NCBI GenBank assembly: GCA_026874595.1
Contig: CM049310.1
Span: 23,598,058 to 23,662,057, forward strand
Length of the DNA stretch: 64,000 nucleotides
Direction of reading: 5' to 3'
Source: Sipunculus nudus
Lineage: Eukaryota > Annelida > Sipuncula > Golfingiida > Sipunculidae
This document shows positions 29,601 through 44,600 of the stretch, one piece after another. The notes beneath the pieces are model-generated. The model worked only from the letters and a program-made list of their open reading frames with translations, did no database searches and was not told the DNA's origin. The position numbers and the translations under genes were made by a program. Each line of letters opens with the position of its first letter. Position 1 is the first letter of the stretch.

Positions 29601-32600
29601 CCATTTAAATGTAAATAATTAGACTTTCTTCAGACTTTCATAGACTTTCTTTCTCATGTTAAGGCATGAATACATTAATCTATTTACATAAATGTGAACT
29701 TGTGTATGTGAGACATATTTGTGATATGAGAAAGGATTTTGTGTATGCTGTTTGTTTGTTAAGTGATTTTTCTGATGTTTACCAGGGTGACCAAGGCTTG
29801 CCGGGACCTGGAGGACCCCAAGGAGAACCTGTAAGTAAAATTTGATTTCTTTGAACTCTGAACAATGAGAGCTGTCCTGAGACCCAAACAAACTTATCTG
29901 ACTGCTGTAAAAATTATAAAGATAATGTCATATTGACACACCGTTAACAGTTAATGAATTTAATTATTGAAGACAAGGAATTTGTATATGTTTAAATTTG
30001 GTTAGTTGTAATATTTAACTCCAGACTTCATGGTAATTCTAAGTCAAGCTGTATGTATCATACATGATTTCACTTTGATTGCCAGAACATCCCTTCATTT
30101 CCTGGCATATGAATTGATTGTTCACATTTTTTATATTTTATTTTAACAATTTAATGTTTCTTTGTATTATCTCAGGTATTTGTTAGACATTAAATATTTG
30201 TTTGCATGTATATGAAATGTTTAATATTGTAGGGAACAAGAGGATTCATCGGCCCACGCGGACCACCTGGACCAAGTGGACCACCAGTATGTATATGTAC
30301 TCAGCACCTAGTAAATACTATACATGGTGTTGATGCCATTATTGATTACATTGGGCTTGATGCTTTGTATTGATTACTTTAGCTATTGATTGGAAAAGTT
30401 AGACAAAATTTTAAAAAAATGTATTTATGGTGTCTCAATTGAGCTGTGTTCCTGACACCAAAAAAATCAACAGAAAAAAATGCAAGTAAACCAAAACCCA
30501 TATTTGTCATTCTTGTTTCATTTATAGTGACGTCTCAACCAACAATTACCTCTATCAGGAAAACAATTAAAAAAAATAACTGGCTAATCTTATGATTGTG
30601 ATAGAACTTGTACATGGTTCATTTGTAAGCTCTTCTGTGTTCACCTTGACAAACACAAAATGTACCAAAGAATAAGCATATTAAATATTTTCATCGAGTG
30701 TGACATGTAAAACAAGGGTGAAATCACAAAGTGTCCACTAATTATATATAAACTGCTTGGAATTTTTAATATCAGTTATAAGTACATAAACTATCCCTAA
30801 CTTTTATAAACTTGAATAGGAAACTGATCTGTGTTTCAGGGCCTTCCTGGTAAAGATGGACCTAATGGCAACAAGGGAGAAAGGGTAAGTTTTCAAGCTG
30901 TACAGCAAAGAGTAACATATAATCCAGTAAAAAATAAAATACACCTTTCAAATATAAAATATTGGTAGACCAACTCTGACACTGACTAACCTGCACAGAG
31001 TCTTTCAAATCAATAGGCAGTAATCACAATTTTTGCCATTGTGCTCATGCATTGACTGTGCACTGAAGGAACAATTCCAGAAGTTCCAAGTCCATATTTG
31101 GTTGTTCATAACTGATACCAAATAATCTTTTACAATTACAGGGACCTGTTGGACGTCCTGGGAACATCGGTCCTGTTGGAGCCCCCGGTGCACCGGTATG
31201 ACTTTTAAGCTGTTACATTACTGTCTGGTTCGTTGCCATGTTTGTTTCTTTTATGAACTGAGTGGAATCCTACAAAGTTTAAACACTTCACTTGAGTCAT
31301 TAAATTAATATTTTTAGATTTTGGGGTTATTGTTTTGAGTGTAATTTAGAGGTAGCAGGTGGCAGTCTTCTTCAGTTGCCATCCCTGTCAGTGACTAAAT
31401 GCATATGGAGTTAGACCTAAGCTTGAAAATTACAACCCAGATGATTTCACTGAAACATTCTCTGTTGTAATTTCTGTTCATAATTTACAGAATTATTATG
31501 TTCCTTGTGGATCAGGCAATCAAATTTCATGTGGTAGCCTGGTAAAACAAGTTAATTCATTATATCTTTGCTATTATGATTCTGTAAAATAATGCTTATT
31601 GTTTCAACATTAGATGAACTCATGGTGAATAGGCAGCCCACAGAACATGGTTCACAAACAGTATTTACTCTGTTCAAGCAGCTAGGTCAAAATTTTACAA
31701 AAAAATTGTTTAAATTAGAAAAAAGTGTTTGTGAGTTATATTTAAAACACAGGATAAGGCGAGTGCTTGAATTTAATAAAAGATGGTTAATGTTGTTGAA
31801 ACAAACATATTCCAATCAGGCCAAAAATATGGTGTAAATAATGATGCCCTTTTCCAGGGAGCCCCAGGACCTGCAGGCCCAAATGGACCCCCTGGTATTG
31901 CTGGACCAACCGGAAAACCAGGCATGCCCGGAATGCCAGGCCCTGATGGACCTATAGTAAGTTTTACTAATAACCTAGCATTAGTGGCCTGTTATTTGTA
32001 AATACCCAAATTTTCTTTACTAGACTTTCAATAAGTTAACCATTGTCCTTACACCCTACCAGACCTATGTTAAGTTTACCATTGTCTGTACACCCTACCA
32101 GACCTAAGCTAAGTTTACCATTGCACTACAACGTAGCTTTCCTGACAAGACCTTCATCACATTTTCCCTTGTACTTATACCCCAGCTTTCTTAAGTAGAG
32201 GTATGTTTAACTTTCCTGACCTGACTTAAATGAATATGTATGTATCACCAGCTCCAGCCCCTGTTGAAGAAAACATGTGTCATGATAGCCAGGTACAAGC
32301 TAAACATCTGCATCTTGAGATTCATATTTGGGCACAATTATGACATGTTCTTAACTACTTAATATACTTATATATTATATAATAAATATTGTTTTATGAT
32401 ACTTAAGATAACCATAAAGCCAGTGAATATTGAATTGTTACATAAACTATTCTGACCACACTTATGGCATTATCCTATATCTTTTGTCATGAGCTATAAC
32501 TCAGTAAATAGGAAAAATGCAATGCAGTGTATAATATTCATATTTTCAACTTTCCCCTGCATGGGCTAGGTGTAGGATAAAGATTTAGAACATTTATCCA

Positions 32601-35600
32601 CAAGTCAAGTAGAATTTTAAATATCCTTTTATGTAGACTCTATGCACACCACTTTAAATACTTCATTATGTTGTTCTTCTGTACAGGGTCTTACCGGAGA
32701 ACCAGGCAAAATTGGACTCAAAGGAGAGAAGGTTGGTAATATTACTTACTTAATGTTTAATGATTATTATTATTTATTCATCAGTTAATAGGTTATGTGT
32801 TCAGCCATTGTACAGAGTATAAATTAAACCATTAGTTCAATTGGAAATTTGAAAAGGTAATATTATGTACTTTATCCCTGATGTTATAATTCATTAAAGT
32901 TTATTGGTATTTTTTTTTTGTTTTCCATTTAACAGTTTATGATGTTTTACTCTCACATCACACACACACACAAAGGCCCCTGGTCAAGACACATGATCAG
33001 TATCCTGACATGATATCTCCATATGTTCAGCAAACCAGGTTTGGTTTAAATATTAACTCTGCAGCTCACTTGTGATTGATTACTGTGGTAGGATTTTATC
33101 AGACTGCAAGTGTAAATGTCTGTCATACAGCTTTATTTCCCCATCTCATGTTTGAATATAAAACAAATTATTTTTCTTATGTCTTACAAAATTAAAATTG
33201 TTTATTTTTATTCTCATTATAGGGAATGGCAGGACCAACTGGACTTATGGGAATTGTAGGACCACCTGGACCAAAGGTAAAAATAACTAAATGTGGTTGT
33301 GGTTTCATTTCCCTTCACAGAATGTTTCTCAAATATGAAATGGAAATGAAAAAAATATTAATAAAACCTGAAGCATTCTAATACATACACTTTTCATAAG
33401 AAATTTACACTCAACTTTAAAGTTTTAATTTATATTGTGTTTAAGAATAAATTAATGATAATGGATAGCCTAATAGAAATTTATTGATTCCTGAAAATAG
33501 TATTTTGCATTAATATTTCTTTGTAATCTGACGAACTGATACTTGTATTATTTCAGGGTGACAGAGGACAAAGAGGAATGATCGGATCAAGGGGTGACCC
33601 GGTGAGGCATTTCTAAATAGCTAATACTCAGTACAAGGCCAGAATTACCAATAAGTATGAAAACTGTTCTTAAAGAGAATATCTTGTTATTCCTGCTACT
33701 GTAGATTCAGATAATATCGTGGGCTTAAAATTTCGTGGTTTTTGTATAAAACGCATATCGTGGGGTATTTGAATTGGTGGAAAGACAAAGAAAATGTAAG
33801 GAAATTTTTATTAATACCTCCATGTGCGCAAGGAAGACGAGCCCGATGTACACAGGTGGTTCGGCTTTGATGCTTATCACACGGTGCGCCTGTACCGCGG
33901 TCAATCGGGTCAGTGTTGAACAAACATGCTCCATCTGACCCGAGCCTAACAAAGAATTAATCAGCCGTGACCGACACGTGCCAGGCGATACATTGGCTAT
34001 CAGTTATAACACCTGATCACACCATGTTCAGAAGAAACGTAAATCATCACTTGACCGGAGCTTAAATGAAACGGGACTGTCCACATGAAGGTTTTTAACT
34101 TTTTTTAAAATCTAGGCGGTAGTCACATGTGGCGCCTGTAAATCCCTGACGGGGTGGTGAGACGAGACATGCTTCGTTCGTCATTCATCATGTCAGCTAT
34201 ATTTGGAGATTATAAAGAAATAATTTGCCTAATAGTATTCTGTGGTGCTTATTTACGCTAACATATATGTACAACTCGGCAATATTCGGAAGAAGTACCA
34301 CCTGCATGTATTATTAATGGCTCACTGTTATGCAGGCAACTGTTGTTGCAATATTCGGAATAAGTGCTCTTTCGCGTCCAGCGGTAAAAGCGGTAATGCA
34401 AAGGAGTTTACACGGCCCTTGTCTTTTAGGCCAATAGGTAGCATAAGTCTCGTTTAATCTCTATTGAAAGAAGGTTGAAAAGGCCTGTTCCAAAAAAGCC
34501 GTGCCTTGGTAGCTGTGTTTACGAACATTGGAACTTGTGTACCGTTCTCGGTGTGTCAGAACTACTGCTTTGTGCGACAGAAATGTGGTATTGTTCTTGA
34601 ATTTTTCACCCAAAATGTTGATAAGAGGAAATGTGGGGATACGTTTTCAGTTTAAATTATACTTTAATATTGTTTTATTGTTAAGATATCAGGGGGGCCG
34701 TGTTTGTACGATATTAAAGGGAAATAATCAAATTGACAACAGAATATTTAAAAATCCTGTATTTTTATAGTAATTTTCGAAAAGCAATTCAGTGTATTTA
34801 ATAAATGTATCAAAAACAATAATAAAATAGTAATAAACAGTTTTTGTATCTTTATTGAAAATTCGGCAAGCGGTAACAATTATATATATAAAGTCGACCA
34901 CCAGCTGCCGTTAAGATACCGTATATCCTCTATTATGAATTGTCTTATATCCTGATAGGGGACTATTGGTCTTGATGGCCCCAAAGGTGACCAGGGATTG
35001 AAAGGAGACAGGGGGTTGAAGGGTAATTCAGGACCGCGTGGTGAAGAAGGTATAGTTGGACCAAAGGCAAGTACTTGTTAAATGCATATCAGTGATAGTT
35101 TATCAGCTTTTACTGTAAGCTTATGTCTGAGATGTTTCTATGGATTTTTATTTCTAAAGAACAAGTGAAAACAGGATGATGTTTAAATGCATGGTACTAT
35201 ACTAATGACATTATTTTCTTGTATGCTTTGAATTAACAGTGTGTACAATTTTTGGATTTTGAATTTCAGAGATGTTCAAATTAAATAATCATGTAAGAGT
35301 GCCAATGTCTTTATCAGGCGATTTAAGTAAATTTAATGTATGTCCTCAGTTTCATCCTATCAGATCCAAAAAATGTAGCAGAGAATCATTAAGAAATCAA
35401 TTATTCATACAGATGCCTAAACTACAGCCTTTCACAGCTGATTTTTTAACCAGCGCAAAATAAAATCTAGCTGAATTCTAGAAAGTTTAATAACATAGTT
35501 AAAAACTTAAGGTTAAAGTACTAAATTTTTATCATTGGTATGTTTCATCATCATGTGAGTTGTGGAGACAGTATATTTGTTTTTTTCCAGGGAGATATTG

Positions 35601-38600
35601 GACCACGTGGAGAGCTAGGACCACCAGGACCTACTGGTGCCAAGGTAACTTAAATTGCAGTTCTCATAACTTTTTAAATAAAATGAATCATATCATGTGC
35701 TATGGCTGTGGGGACTGTTTATGTAAATCTGTTAAACCCAAGTCTGTAGTTTATTGAATAATCTGAAAAATGCTTAGTGATTGTTTTTTATTTATATGTC
35801 ATAAATAGTATGTAACTGTATACCATAGTACTTTGCGACCCTCTTGTTGATCTTTATTTAAATATTTCTAGTTCACTTCATGTAAACTGTCACCATAGTG
35901 GAGACCACTGACTGGTTTTAACTTAATATCATGAGCTTTCGGAATGACAGCAGCCAAAGTAAGATTGCTTTAATTTAATTTATACAAATAAATATACCGT
36001 TCTTTAGGTACCCTTATGACAAATTTATCAGTGTACTTTTGAAGTGCTGTCTATGACAGGACTTCTTATGGTATATGCGTGATCCATGCATCGGTCTGTG
36101 TGTAAGTTTAAGTCATGCTGAAATAACTTACCGGGGCCTTTGATGGATTTTCATAAAATTCACCTAAACTACTGAGCAATAGACTAACCTGCTCGAGTTG
36201 GATAATGGGCAAAATCCACACATATTTAATAAGGTCAGAGGTCACTATGTTACTTTGTGGTACAAGGAAACTTATGGATTTTGATCAAACTCAACATAAA
36301 TATTAATCAATATAATACCTGGCCTAAGTTTGATTTCCAGTAAAATCCATGCATGTTTATAATGAGGTCAGAGGTGACAAGATATGTGACAGGTGTATCA
36401 TGCATCATTTGCTGTGCTCTTGTTCAGTGTTTCTGTTAGCTGAGAGTGGGTCTTTTGTTGAAGGTTAAACATTGTCAACCTGCTAAAATTAAATACAGGA
36501 AATTAAAATTTAACTAGCATGGTAAAGAGGCAAGTTGTCTGTTTTAACTGATTATCACAGTTATTCTTTAATTATAAAGGTAAGGTACATCATAGTCAAG
36601 TGCAGACATTTATAAGAATTGATTATCTGAATGATTTTGAGATGCAGTAAAGTTTACATTTAATGACAAATGTTATGCACGAACTACCAGAACTTGCAGG
36701 TACAATATGCCATTACATATTAATCAACTGAGGTTTCAGCTCATGGGCCACTTTTAAAACTAGTAAGACCTTGCATCATATCCTTGTTGTTGATAAAGCT
36801 GGTGTTAAGAGTTTGGTGTCAGTGCATTATATTTGGGACAGCGTTGTTGTGGGTGTGATTTGATGTTCATTATACTTTCAGGGATCTATGGGACTTCCTG
36901 GTTTCCCTGGCTATCCAGGACCAACAGGACAAAAGGTCTGTGGTGTTTGCTAGTGCCTTCACACACACATACACAGTAATGTTTATTTTGATTTATGACT
37001 GTTGCTGATTTGGAAAACTGTAAGATATAATCATGTTTACCCCCCATAAGGTTTTTCTTCTGGATACAAATACAGAGATTCACCAGCTTTAATGACTACT
37101 ACACAATATACAGATGTGATTGCCATTAAATAGCACAGACATGATGTCCACCAAACAGTATTCAGACCATCAAACAGGACAGACATAATATCCACCACAC
37201 AGCATGGTCATCATACAGTATACAGACATAACAGTAAAGTGTCAGTGTCTTAGTTTATCTTGCTTGCATTTAGCTGTATTCTTGTATACAGGCTTTCAGT
37301 GGTATCTCACCTTTTTGTTGCAGGGTGATCCAGGTCCGAATGGCAAGAGAGGAAAGGATGGCCGCAAGGGCATACCAGTAAGTATGGAGCTGTGCAGACT
37401 GCACTGTTATCCTTTAGTTGTTAACAAGTCTCTGAAACAGTTAATGAAGTATCAGAGGCACATGACATTTTTAAGTTATACATTCAAATTGATATAATTT
37501 AAAAATTAGTCAAGCTGTGACAAATGACTGCCTTGTGTTGATTTATGCATATTTTAGTGATAAACTTTAGCATTGTGTTGATCAAATATTCAGTAATAAT
37601 AAACATAGTGGTGTGATGACAATGACAGTGTAAGGTACAGCATTAAAATTTCTATGCATAAGTGGGTTGTTAGAATACTTGGCTACAATCTGCCTGTTAA
37701 TAGACATTAATACACATTAATAAATTGATATCTAGTATTAAAAAAAACCAATAATCCAAGGTTTCCATGACACCAAAATATTTGCTGATAATGGACAAAG
37801 TAAGATTCTCCATGGAGCTCCTGACCGTCTGTATCTTTGCCTTTGAATATACCCAGCAATTTGTTCATATGATAGAATCAATCATGTTCATGTATTGACA
37901 CTGTTCTTTTTCTCCTGAAGATTTTATCTATTCATATATATCTATTCATATATCTGATCTTCTGAAGATAGATCAGTAATTGGGATTGCCAGTTCTCCCC
38001 AGTGCATTTCATCTTACTAGCATGATACACCTATTTTATGAAAAGTTCCCTGATTTGTGCCACACCTAATGGCAAAATATGACATTCTCAAATCATGCAT
38101 TGACATATATTCTTTCACTTAAAAAATTGCCTTAGTTGTGTTTAGTTAGAATAAAGTTTGATCAGGTTTTCAGTACTGTTAAGTGTTCTGTATAATGGAT
38201 TTTGTTTAAGGTAATAGTGGTTTGTTTGATATTTACAGGGTCCAACTGGTCTTCCAGGTGATCGTGGACCACGTGGTCAGAGGGTAAGCTTTTCATTTAA
38301 CCAGCTGACACAGATGATATTTAATTAAAATTATATTTTTTTTATATTAGCTGTACCTTGTAACTTCAGTGTACCAGACAAAAAGTATATTTCAAAAGTT
38401 GAATCTTGATGCAACTAATTTATTTTGTTAAACTGCACAGCAGAAATGAATACTAACATCCACAATCCCTTTTTTTAAATACATTCTAGGATAATAAGCT
38501 TGAAATTATAAATTTTCTAAAACATGTTTTGTATTGGACACCGTCTATGTAAATCAATTAAAAAGTCTGGTTGAAATGTCATTTTAAATTATATATTCCA

Positions 38601-41600
38601 AGGGCCCCCGTGGCTTCCGAGGCAAAACAGGCCCATCAGGACCTCCAGGTCCTAAAGGAAGTGCAGGTCCTGCAGGAGCTCCAGGTCCTAATGGAGAAAT
38701 TGGTATGCAAGGACCTCCAGGCCCAGTTGGACCACCAGGCAAACAGGGACAGACTGTAAGTCACTTTCATTCTTGTAGACCTGTCAGGACACACATCCAG
38801 TCTTATTCCCACAACTATTTGAGCCAGCGATCTCAGACTCTTTGACTCTTACTTATATCCACTATTGTACTTTAAAATTCCATCATATGTGTATGTTGCT
38901 TCTTAATAATGATGAGTATTTGTACAAGATTTTTATTTTATAACGTTTCATTACTTAATTGACAGAATTACACCAGAAAAGGATTAATATTATATATTTA
39001 CAAAATCATAGGGAAGCATTGAATGCAAATGCTCTCAAATAAAGGAAATGCCAGCCCACTGTGAATATACCAATGTTGTGCTAATCCTGCATTAACAAAT
39101 TGATGGGTAAGATCCCTTTTCCCCCAGTCACACACAAGCGGTTTCATAACCATTTGAGAGGAGAAGGTAACTCAAATTGGTTGCAAAACAGTTTGTTCAT
39201 CCACACAGATATAAGGCTTTAATGAGTGCACAACAGTTTGCCCAAATGGCATGTGGCACAAAAACTAAACAAACATTTTATAAAGAAGATCAACATCCAG
39301 CGCACATCATTCAAGTTTTATATTTCTCTACAATGGTTTTATATGCCCATCTTATAGACGAGTCATTTCATGGTATGGACAGCATTACACTGTTTATGTC
39401 TTACAGTATGTTTCCGAAGTTATTACACAAGCTAATGAAAAATTATTTTGAACCACCTCCTGTGCAGATTTTATCATATTTTGTTTGTGTTATGGGAAAG
39501 CTCGTGAACTGCTGTAGATACTGTTTAATTTTGAAAGTGAAAGGGTATCATTTGACTGATGCAAGTAGAGTTTCTCAAGCTCTGATGAGAACAAGTTCTT
39601 TCAGCATTGGGTCTCTGCAATTAATATTTTTTGTCTTTAGTTTGTTGGTATATAAAACTACTGAACATTTTTATTTTTAGGGACCAACAGGAAAGGATGG
39701 CCTGCCTGGCTTCACTGGAGACAGAGGAGAAATGGTGAGCAGATTAGTGATCTCAAATTGTCTTGTATTGTAAGATCAAAGTGTTAATTGTTCTGGGTGA
39801 TTGTTACTTTTTTTTAATTCCAATGGGTAGCCAAGTTTCTACTATAAAAGAGGTCATATTCCTTTATTAAACAAATTTTTATCATATAAGATACAAATCA
39901 TACTTTGTTGTGAATGGTTGATAAACATTTTTTAACTTCAGACATTACACGTAGGACCAATTGTGAGATTGTAAAAGCTTTATAAGCACCTGGACAATAT
40001 GATATATCCCCTTCTTGGTCTTTGTATTACCTAGTTTTCATTATAATTCCTATACTGGATTCAAGACTTTCAGATTCTAGTCCTTTTTTGTATTTTTAAA
40101 ATTAAACATCCCAACTAAGGATCAGGGGTCACCATTAAGGACCAGTAGATATCACAGAACCACACCAGAAAGGCACACAGACATTAAGATAATGGGTGTG
40201 TTTCTGTTTTCAGGGCAGACCAGGACCAGCTGGACAGCCAGGACCTGCCGGAGCACCAGGACCACAGGTAAGCAAACATTTTATATCAACATTTAGATTA
40301 GCTGTAACATATGTCACATATTGTGGTCTGTATAATTTAAACATCAGCTGATCCTCAAGCTGATTCTTACACTTGAAACTAACAATGAAATACTTAAAAT
40401 GTGTGGTTATATAAAGAGTAGATACAATGTTCTATTATGTCTGATGTATTATTTTATAATATCCATACTGTATGATGGCTGATTGTTTAACAACATATTA
40501 TTTTTAAATATTGCCCTATGTGTTATTCTTCTAACTTTTTTGTAATGGTATTTACTTTCTGTTTGCTTGATAAATGAGGTAATCATGTTATTTACACTAC
40601 TATGTGTGATTTCAGGGTGCCCAAGGTGATCCAGGACCTTCTGGTGAGAGAGGACCACCTGGCATTGCGGTTAGTATGTCTGAATTCATTTTGTATTATC
40701 ATATAGGTTGGAGTTTGTATTATGAAAATGATTTGAGAATGTAATTATGTTTTAAAGCCACTTACAGATTTAATGTGTTATGAAATAAAAGTGATGTTGA
40801 ATTTTCAACATAAAACACTTGGTCAGTGAAACAGTACATATCTTTTCTGCCAGAGTTAAGAAAAGTTCAAGTGAATGGCATATTAAGCTGAACTTCAAAA
40901 CATATCAGGGTGAAACTTCTAAATGTTTTGTCATGTTTTGTGGAGTTTTTAATATCCTTTGATATGTCCTTATTCATTACTGAGCATTCACATAAAATGC
41001 CATCAGTAACATCTACTTGAGGAGGGTCATGGCTTCTAAAAAGTAATTGTACATTGAACAAGTGAGCAATCTGTTCATATAGTAAGAGCATTTCTTTGCA
41101 ATTTGTGGCCAGATTTGCTAATTAGTTTCAAATAACTGCATCTAAATTAGTGCTTCACTAGAATAAATTCAAAATTTTCCTCACCCAATTGCTCAGAATT
41201 TGTAGACACATACCAATGACAGGTATTCAGGTTCTGCTAAATTCAATTTTTGCTAAAAATTTTTGTTATTATTCTGAGAGTTTGTGTGATCGTTTACAGG
41301 GTGTGCAAGGCGAGAGAGGAGGACCAGGACCAACTGGCAAGGAAGGACCACCGGTATGTCACCTCATGTCTCACTATTTGTCAGAAACAATTCTTCCTGA
41401 CATAGACCACTTATAAATTGTCTATTTGATTTATAAGTTATACCTAAAATCACCCATCTGCAGTAGGCATTTGATCCAACTGAACTTTTAAATCTTCTAT
41501 TGAACTCTACCTGCTGACTTAAACCATCAGCACATTTAACATCTAATTGAATTGGAAGGTGTATCTTAGGTTTCCTCATCCTTGGAGGATATATGGCTCA

Positions 41601-44600
41601 TTCTCCAAAAAATGTACAAACTTGAGTAACTCTAAAAAAATTTGAACATTACATCATTATGAATATATATACCTAATAATAGACTCTGTCCATCAGTTCA
41701 TCTGAAAAGTCTTGTAATGCAACACAGTATCTTCAGATTGGTTACTCAGATTTATAGTAATTAAGGTAAGGTGACAGCTTTATCATTTTGTCATCGTCAA
41801 CTGATTTTGTTAAGGTCATTGAATTATTTTTTTTCTTTACATTAAGTTTGCCTATTCATTATTAAAGCACAATTATATATACTCCAGTGATTTGTTACAC
41901 CACATTCAGCATTCTTTGTGTGTTTCATGTGAACACAGGGACCACGCGGAACAACAGGTGACCCAGGACCACCAGGACCTCTTGGACCAAGAGGTTTCAA
42001 TGGAGACAGAGGATTCCCTGGCCCAGAGGTAAGTACTGACTGACAGCATAAAATGTCAAGCAAGAACTCTCACAGGGGAGTTACTTTTAAAACATTATCA
42101 ATGATCATTACTTCAAGTGTAACATAACTTCTTTGAATCTCATATGATTTAATCATAATTGCCTGGTTTTGTTTTTCATAATATTAAAATGTAAAATATG
42201 ATAACAAATTTGTATTATATGTTTTTTTCTGGGGTCAGAATTTACAATAATCTTGAAATTTGAAAAGCTCATTAAGACTGAATGATTGTGCAAATTGAAA
42301 AAAAAAGTGAATAAAAAAATATTTGATTATTACTTTATTCTTCTATATGATGCTTAAAATTCATTATAATACATTCATCATACAGTTTGAGGGAGATGGT
42401 GAATTTATATTTCTTTTTATTTATATTTGTAGGGTGCACAAGGAGAGAGAGGAAACATGGGACCAAAGGGACCACAGGGACCAGAGGTACATATCCTCCT
42501 GATGCATGAAATGATTGGAAATAAGAATTACTTGCTTAAATACATTACTTCCTATTGTTTTGACTTCTCTGTCAGAAAACCTTAACATTGTTATTGTGTA
42601 TTTTGGCTTTAATGTCTTTGTAGAAATATATATTAATTTTCTGCTCCTGATGTCACTGCCCATTGAATAATATTTATGATATTTACCAGGATAGACCTTT
42701 TTAGCCATGTTAAACAGGGTCCTGTAGCCCAAGTCTAGATATGAAAATTCTGAGAAGAAAATACATGAAAGCCAACCCTCAAGATCCCTGTGTAATTTTG
42801 TTTGTTCTCTTTCAACAGGGACAACGAGGACCCATCGGTAACCCTGGCCCATCTGGACCCCCAGGTCAGATCGTAAGTATTCATCAGTCAACATTAGAAT
42901 CATTAAGGAAAATTGTAATTTAAAAAAAAATCCTTAACATTCCATTCCTTGACAAAAACAGGCCTGTTAATTAGAACTGTCACAGATATTGCTGTGATAT
43001 GCTTCCCAATTAGGCTGTTTATGACTGAATATTTATGTAATTGATAACATGGTGATTTAATGCTATGTCCTGATATTTTGCTTTAAAAACTAATTATGGA
43101 GGTCATATTATATATTTTTGATTGCACGAGCTGTCTCATATAATACAGGTTTTAGTTGTATTTTACTGTTTTCTTTTACTGTATATGAATAAACCCATTG
43201 ATCAATATGTGGATTTCAAAATATAAACCGAAGGTGATGTATACTGTGAATTTCTACATCATTAAACATACTACATTTAGTAGGCATCTTGCTTTAAGTT
43301 TTTGTGATATATTAATGTAGCCCATATATTAATTTTTCGTTATACTTCCCTTACAGGGCCGACCTGGAGCACTTGGACCACCTGGACCTCAAGGAGAACG
43401 TGGAGAGAGGGTAGGTGTTCTTGTTGGCTAACTCGAAAGTCATTAGAGCTATAGTGTCTTGTATGTTGTTCTTTTGGCTAGTTGGTCTGTTAGAAGGGCA
43501 TGTCTTGTAAATTGTAAAGAGCTGAAATGTTCATTTTGGACATCCAGACAGTGCTTGTTATGATTTCCCAATGAACAGCTAACTTAGTCACTGTTGCCTA
43601 CTGAGATTAGACTTTGTTATAAAAAGAAAATGGCAGCTGTTTTTATAATTATTATAGTTTTATATCTGTTACAAATAATTTGTATTAGCTACTAATAACA
43701 GGGATTTGGCAACCTTTATGGTAGCATAACTTCCGCAGAGCTTAATCTACAGTTTCATATTTCAAAAGTGAATTTGATACAGTTACATCCATGTTACAGC
43801 TAAGAAGATAGGTCACTGGCTTTGTCTTGTGTAGATGAATTTTATGTGAATACTTAACTTAACGATCTAATTTTCCCTTGTTCTCATATCACAGGGAGAG
43901 ACGGGAAGCTCAGGGGACCCAGGACCACCAGGACCCAGAGGACCACGGGTAAGTTACCTGCTGTCTGTTATATACCTGCCCCTTGCCATATAGAAGCTAC
44001 ACCTCACCATGTTGCTCTGTTTCAATTATATGATGCCTCACCATGTAATGCCAACCCCTCACTGTGTTACACGGTTTATTCCATTGTTTCTTGATTTGCC
44101 TACAAGTAACCTCCAGTGATACAGAACCAGCCCTCTACATTTAGAACAGTAAATTATGGAATCAGTGAAATAATGAGCTTTCTGTCACCCATAGAAGACC
44201 TCATATTCCAACAGTTCTTCAATTTCATGCAGGATTATCAAATTTACATGCTTTACCTTATAACATTTGAATTACTATGGCTTTATGATCTGTCTATAAT
44301 GTGTTCTAAGGATGGGGACATCACACTGTTTCCTATAACGATTTTCAAAGGATGAAGTAAAATCATATTGTAATGAATTTTGTTTTCATACCTGGCCACT
44401 GACATACATATATTGAAAGGCTGAGGAGTTATATTTATTTACAGATACATTAATTTTGTAAATTTGAAATGTGATACATCACTCTGTGACTGGAGCAAGA
44501 TGCACAGATGACCTCCTGATCCTTTAAATGTCTGTTGTACTCTACAGAATAAGGTAGATTTCCTGATAGATACAATGATAAGCTGGCTATGAAGTTTTGC

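Noticed and set aside
31491-31541. Exon-like 51-bp segment with good acceptor and a gtaaaa donor, reading [17 protein letters not shown]
   Set aside because: It would insert 17 non-collagen residues with two cysteines in the middle of the helix; the helix count is already complete without it.
42421-42903. 160-codon open frame on the - strand
   Set aside because: It runs antisense over two helix exons; GGA/CCA-rich collagen codons leave few stops on the other strand, so it is a shadow.
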